Source of the DNA: JBAZYZ01 sp964361185
GTDB taxonomy: Bacteria > Patescibacteriota > Minisyncoccia > Phycocordibacterales > VMEP01
DNA: 5,418 nt
Assembly: GCA_964361185.1 (NCBI GenBank)
Contig: CAYHZS010000048.1
Span: forward strand, 1 to 5,418
Reading direction: 5' to 3'
The stretch's first letter is position 1. Every line of letters begins with the position of its first letter. Made by a program: the position numbers and the translations under genes. Under the pieces are notes generated by a model that was not told the origin of the DNA, made no database searches, and worked only from the letters and a program-made list of their open reading frames with translations. Below are positions 4,374-5,418 of the stretch, in pieces.

Positions 4374-5418
4374 ATGAAAGCGCGGAAAACTTTAGTAATT
4401 ATCGCTCTTTTCGTTGTTTCGGCGGGCCTCACGGGAGGACAAACATTAGCTCCTTCCTTACTCGTCCCTAACGACGTCGCCTCGCAAAATACCGGCTTGA
4501 AATCAATTTCGGGAATTCTCGGACAAATTCAGCTAATACTTAATGATGTCGGGAAGAGAACTCTGGTTGCTTCTTTGGCGGAAACTTTTGATTCTTTAAG
4601 GGGCGCGCTTGATCAATTAAACGTCCTCCTCCACCGATTGATAACCCCGCAGCAGCAATCAACCCAACCGTCTTACGTAGAAGGCGGAGCCGCGAAAGGC
4701 GGAGTTATAGGAACAGCTGAAGATTATATTCTCGTGAAATTCAAGTCCGATGTTGGCGCGGCCAAGCGGCAGGAAGTAATGAGCCGGCACGGGTTGACTG
4801 AAAAATCCGAAATCAAACAGATCGGAGTGAAACTCCTTGCGATTTCCAAAGAAGACACCCCGGAGGAAGTGGTAGATCGGCTGAAAGCCAAAGAAAAAGG
4901 CGACATTGAATTTGCCGAAGTGGACGCGATTGTTGCTCCGGATTTGATTCCGAACGATCCTTGGTACACGAATTGGGAGTGGCATCTGCCTAAAATTTCC
5001 GCCCCTGCCGCTTGGGATATAACCACAGGCACTTCCACTGTGATTGTCGCTATTGGCGACACTGGCGTGGACTGCGCTCATGAAGATTTGGCTGGCAAAT
5101 GCCTGCCCGGCTGGAACTTTTACGACAATAATTCCGATACCAGCGATGTCTATGGCCATGGCACTAGAGTAGCCGGCACTGCAGTCGCAAACACCAACAA
5201 TGCTGTAGGCATAGCCGCAATCTGCTGGAACTGTAAAATTCTGCCTTTGCGAGTTTCCGGTACGGATGGTTATGCCGCTTATTCTGCTTTAGCCAGCGCT
5301 ATTACTTACGCGGCTGACCAAGGCGCCAAGGTGATCAATGAAAGCTATATGGTCAGTGAAAGCGCCACTGTGCAAAGCGCAGCCAGGTACATGCAAAGCA
5401 AGGGCGGCGTGGTAACTA
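4374..5418 (+). CDS. Secreted subtilisin-like serine protease (S8), N-terminal part
   Basis: The frame is open from ATG 4374 to the right edge, giving 348 residues. A TAAGGA site (4356-4361) lies 12 bases upstream. Residues 1-26 form a signal peptide (MKARK, a hydrophobic core TLVIIALFVVSAGL, cleavage perhaps near A26). Residues 43-90 are amphipathic and helical, possibly coiled coil, followed by a Gln/Gly-rich linker. Residues 117-189 look like an inhibitor/chaperone prodomain (EDYILVKFKSDV to AEVDAIVAP). The catalytic domain starts near 195 with a thermitase-like pattern (DPWYTNWEWHLPKISAPAAW). Motifs include VIVAIGDTGVD with catalytic D229 and GHGTRVAGT with H262; Arg replaces the more usual His in GHGTH. 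The segment INESY (321-325) departs from the common INMSLG. Cys 234, 243, 285 and 288 (CWNC) could form disulfides outside the cell. The catalytic Ser and oxyanion Asn fall beyond the window, so activity cannot be judged. Upstream palindrome and terminator make it a separate transcription unit. Confidence 0.92.
   Translation, partial: MKARKTLVIIALFVVSAGLTGGQTLAPSLLVPNDVASQNTGLKSISGILGQIQLILNDVGKRTLVASLAETFDSLRGALDQLNVLLHRLITPQQQSTQPSYVEGGAAKGGVIGTAEDYILVKFKSDVGAAKRQEVMSRHGLTEKSEIKQIGVKLLAISKEDTPEEVVDRLKAKEKGDIEFAEVDAIVAPDLIPNDPWYTNWEWHLPKISAPAAWDITTGTSTVIVAIGDTGVDCAHEDLAGKCLPGWNFYDNNSDTSDVYGHGTRVAGTAVANTNNAVGIAAICWNCKILPLRVSGTDGYAAYSALASAITYAADQGAKVINESYMVSESATVQSAARYMQSKGGVVT

Noticed and set aside
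4659..5159. 166-aa and 112-aa minus-strand open frames near the right end
   Set aside because: Both lie antisense to the prodomain and the catalytic Asp/His region of the subtilase, which has clear motifs.
1..5418. Alternative genetic code with TGA read as Gly or Trp, as in some CPR lineages
   Set aside because: Three genes end naturally at TGA with family-consistent lengths or C-termini, and the intact frames contain no internal TGA.
1..5418. CRISPR array, tRNA, rRNA or insertion-sequence transposase
   Set aside because: No regularly spaced direct repeats, no cloverleaf with a CCA-end, no rRNA stretch and no transposase motif were seen on either strand.

Overview
The window reads as bacterial chromosome with standard stop-codon use: three genes end in TGA and two in TAA, so TGA is not recoded. 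Several traits suggest a streamlined, Patescibacteria/CPR-like lineage (Parcubacteria type): short genes on alternating strands, TTG starts, weak ribosome binding sites, short leaders, and a GC-rich intergenic palindrome of a kind I recall from such genomes. The assignment is inference; no rRNA or other lineage marker is present.

Layout from left to right. (1) The 3' end of an isoprenylcysteine carboxyl methyltransferase-type membrane protein (1-171) is followed after 29 bp by a divergent HAM1/RdgB-like nucleotide pyrophosphatase (201-818). (2) A 100-bp convergent spacer carries two copies of a short repeat with core ACCGAGACG / ACCGAACGGGG. (3) A complete typA/bipA ribosome-associated GTPase lies on the minus strand (919-2733); its G4 motif is SKID instead of NKID. 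(4) A divergent promoter region (2734-2928) separates typA from a small TTG-started Nudix hydrolase (2929-3360). The Nudix box of that protein departs from the consensus in the way seen in GDP-mannose mannosyl hydrolases. (5) A strong-looking promoter precedes a multi-membrane-span protein (about 3514-4107) whose C-terminal half resembles PnuC-type nicotinamide riboside transporters. By my count it is about 64% GC over 3661-3960, against about 40% for 2941-3240 in the Nudix gene. It ends in two tandem hairpins, the second a convincing intrinsic terminator. (6) An intergenic region follows with a nested palindrome bounded by 9-bp direct repeats, then a promoter. (7) A secreted subtilisin-like (S8) protease begins at 4374 and runs off the right edge. 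Signal peptide, helical linker, prodomain, and the catalytic Asp and His motifs are visible; the catalytic Ser lies outside the window.

The genes do not form an obvious pathway. HAM1-like and Nudix proteins are both nucleotide-processing enzymes, and a PnuC-like protein would import an NAD precursor, which fits a salvage lifestyle. They are, however, separate transcription units. I see no defence system, CRISPR array, tRNA or complete mobile element. The points most worth a second look are the GC-rich PnuC-like gene under an AT-rich promoter, the repeat-flanked palindrome, the recurring ACCGAGACG element near gene ends, and the altered motifs in TypA, the Nudix protein and the HAM1-like protein.
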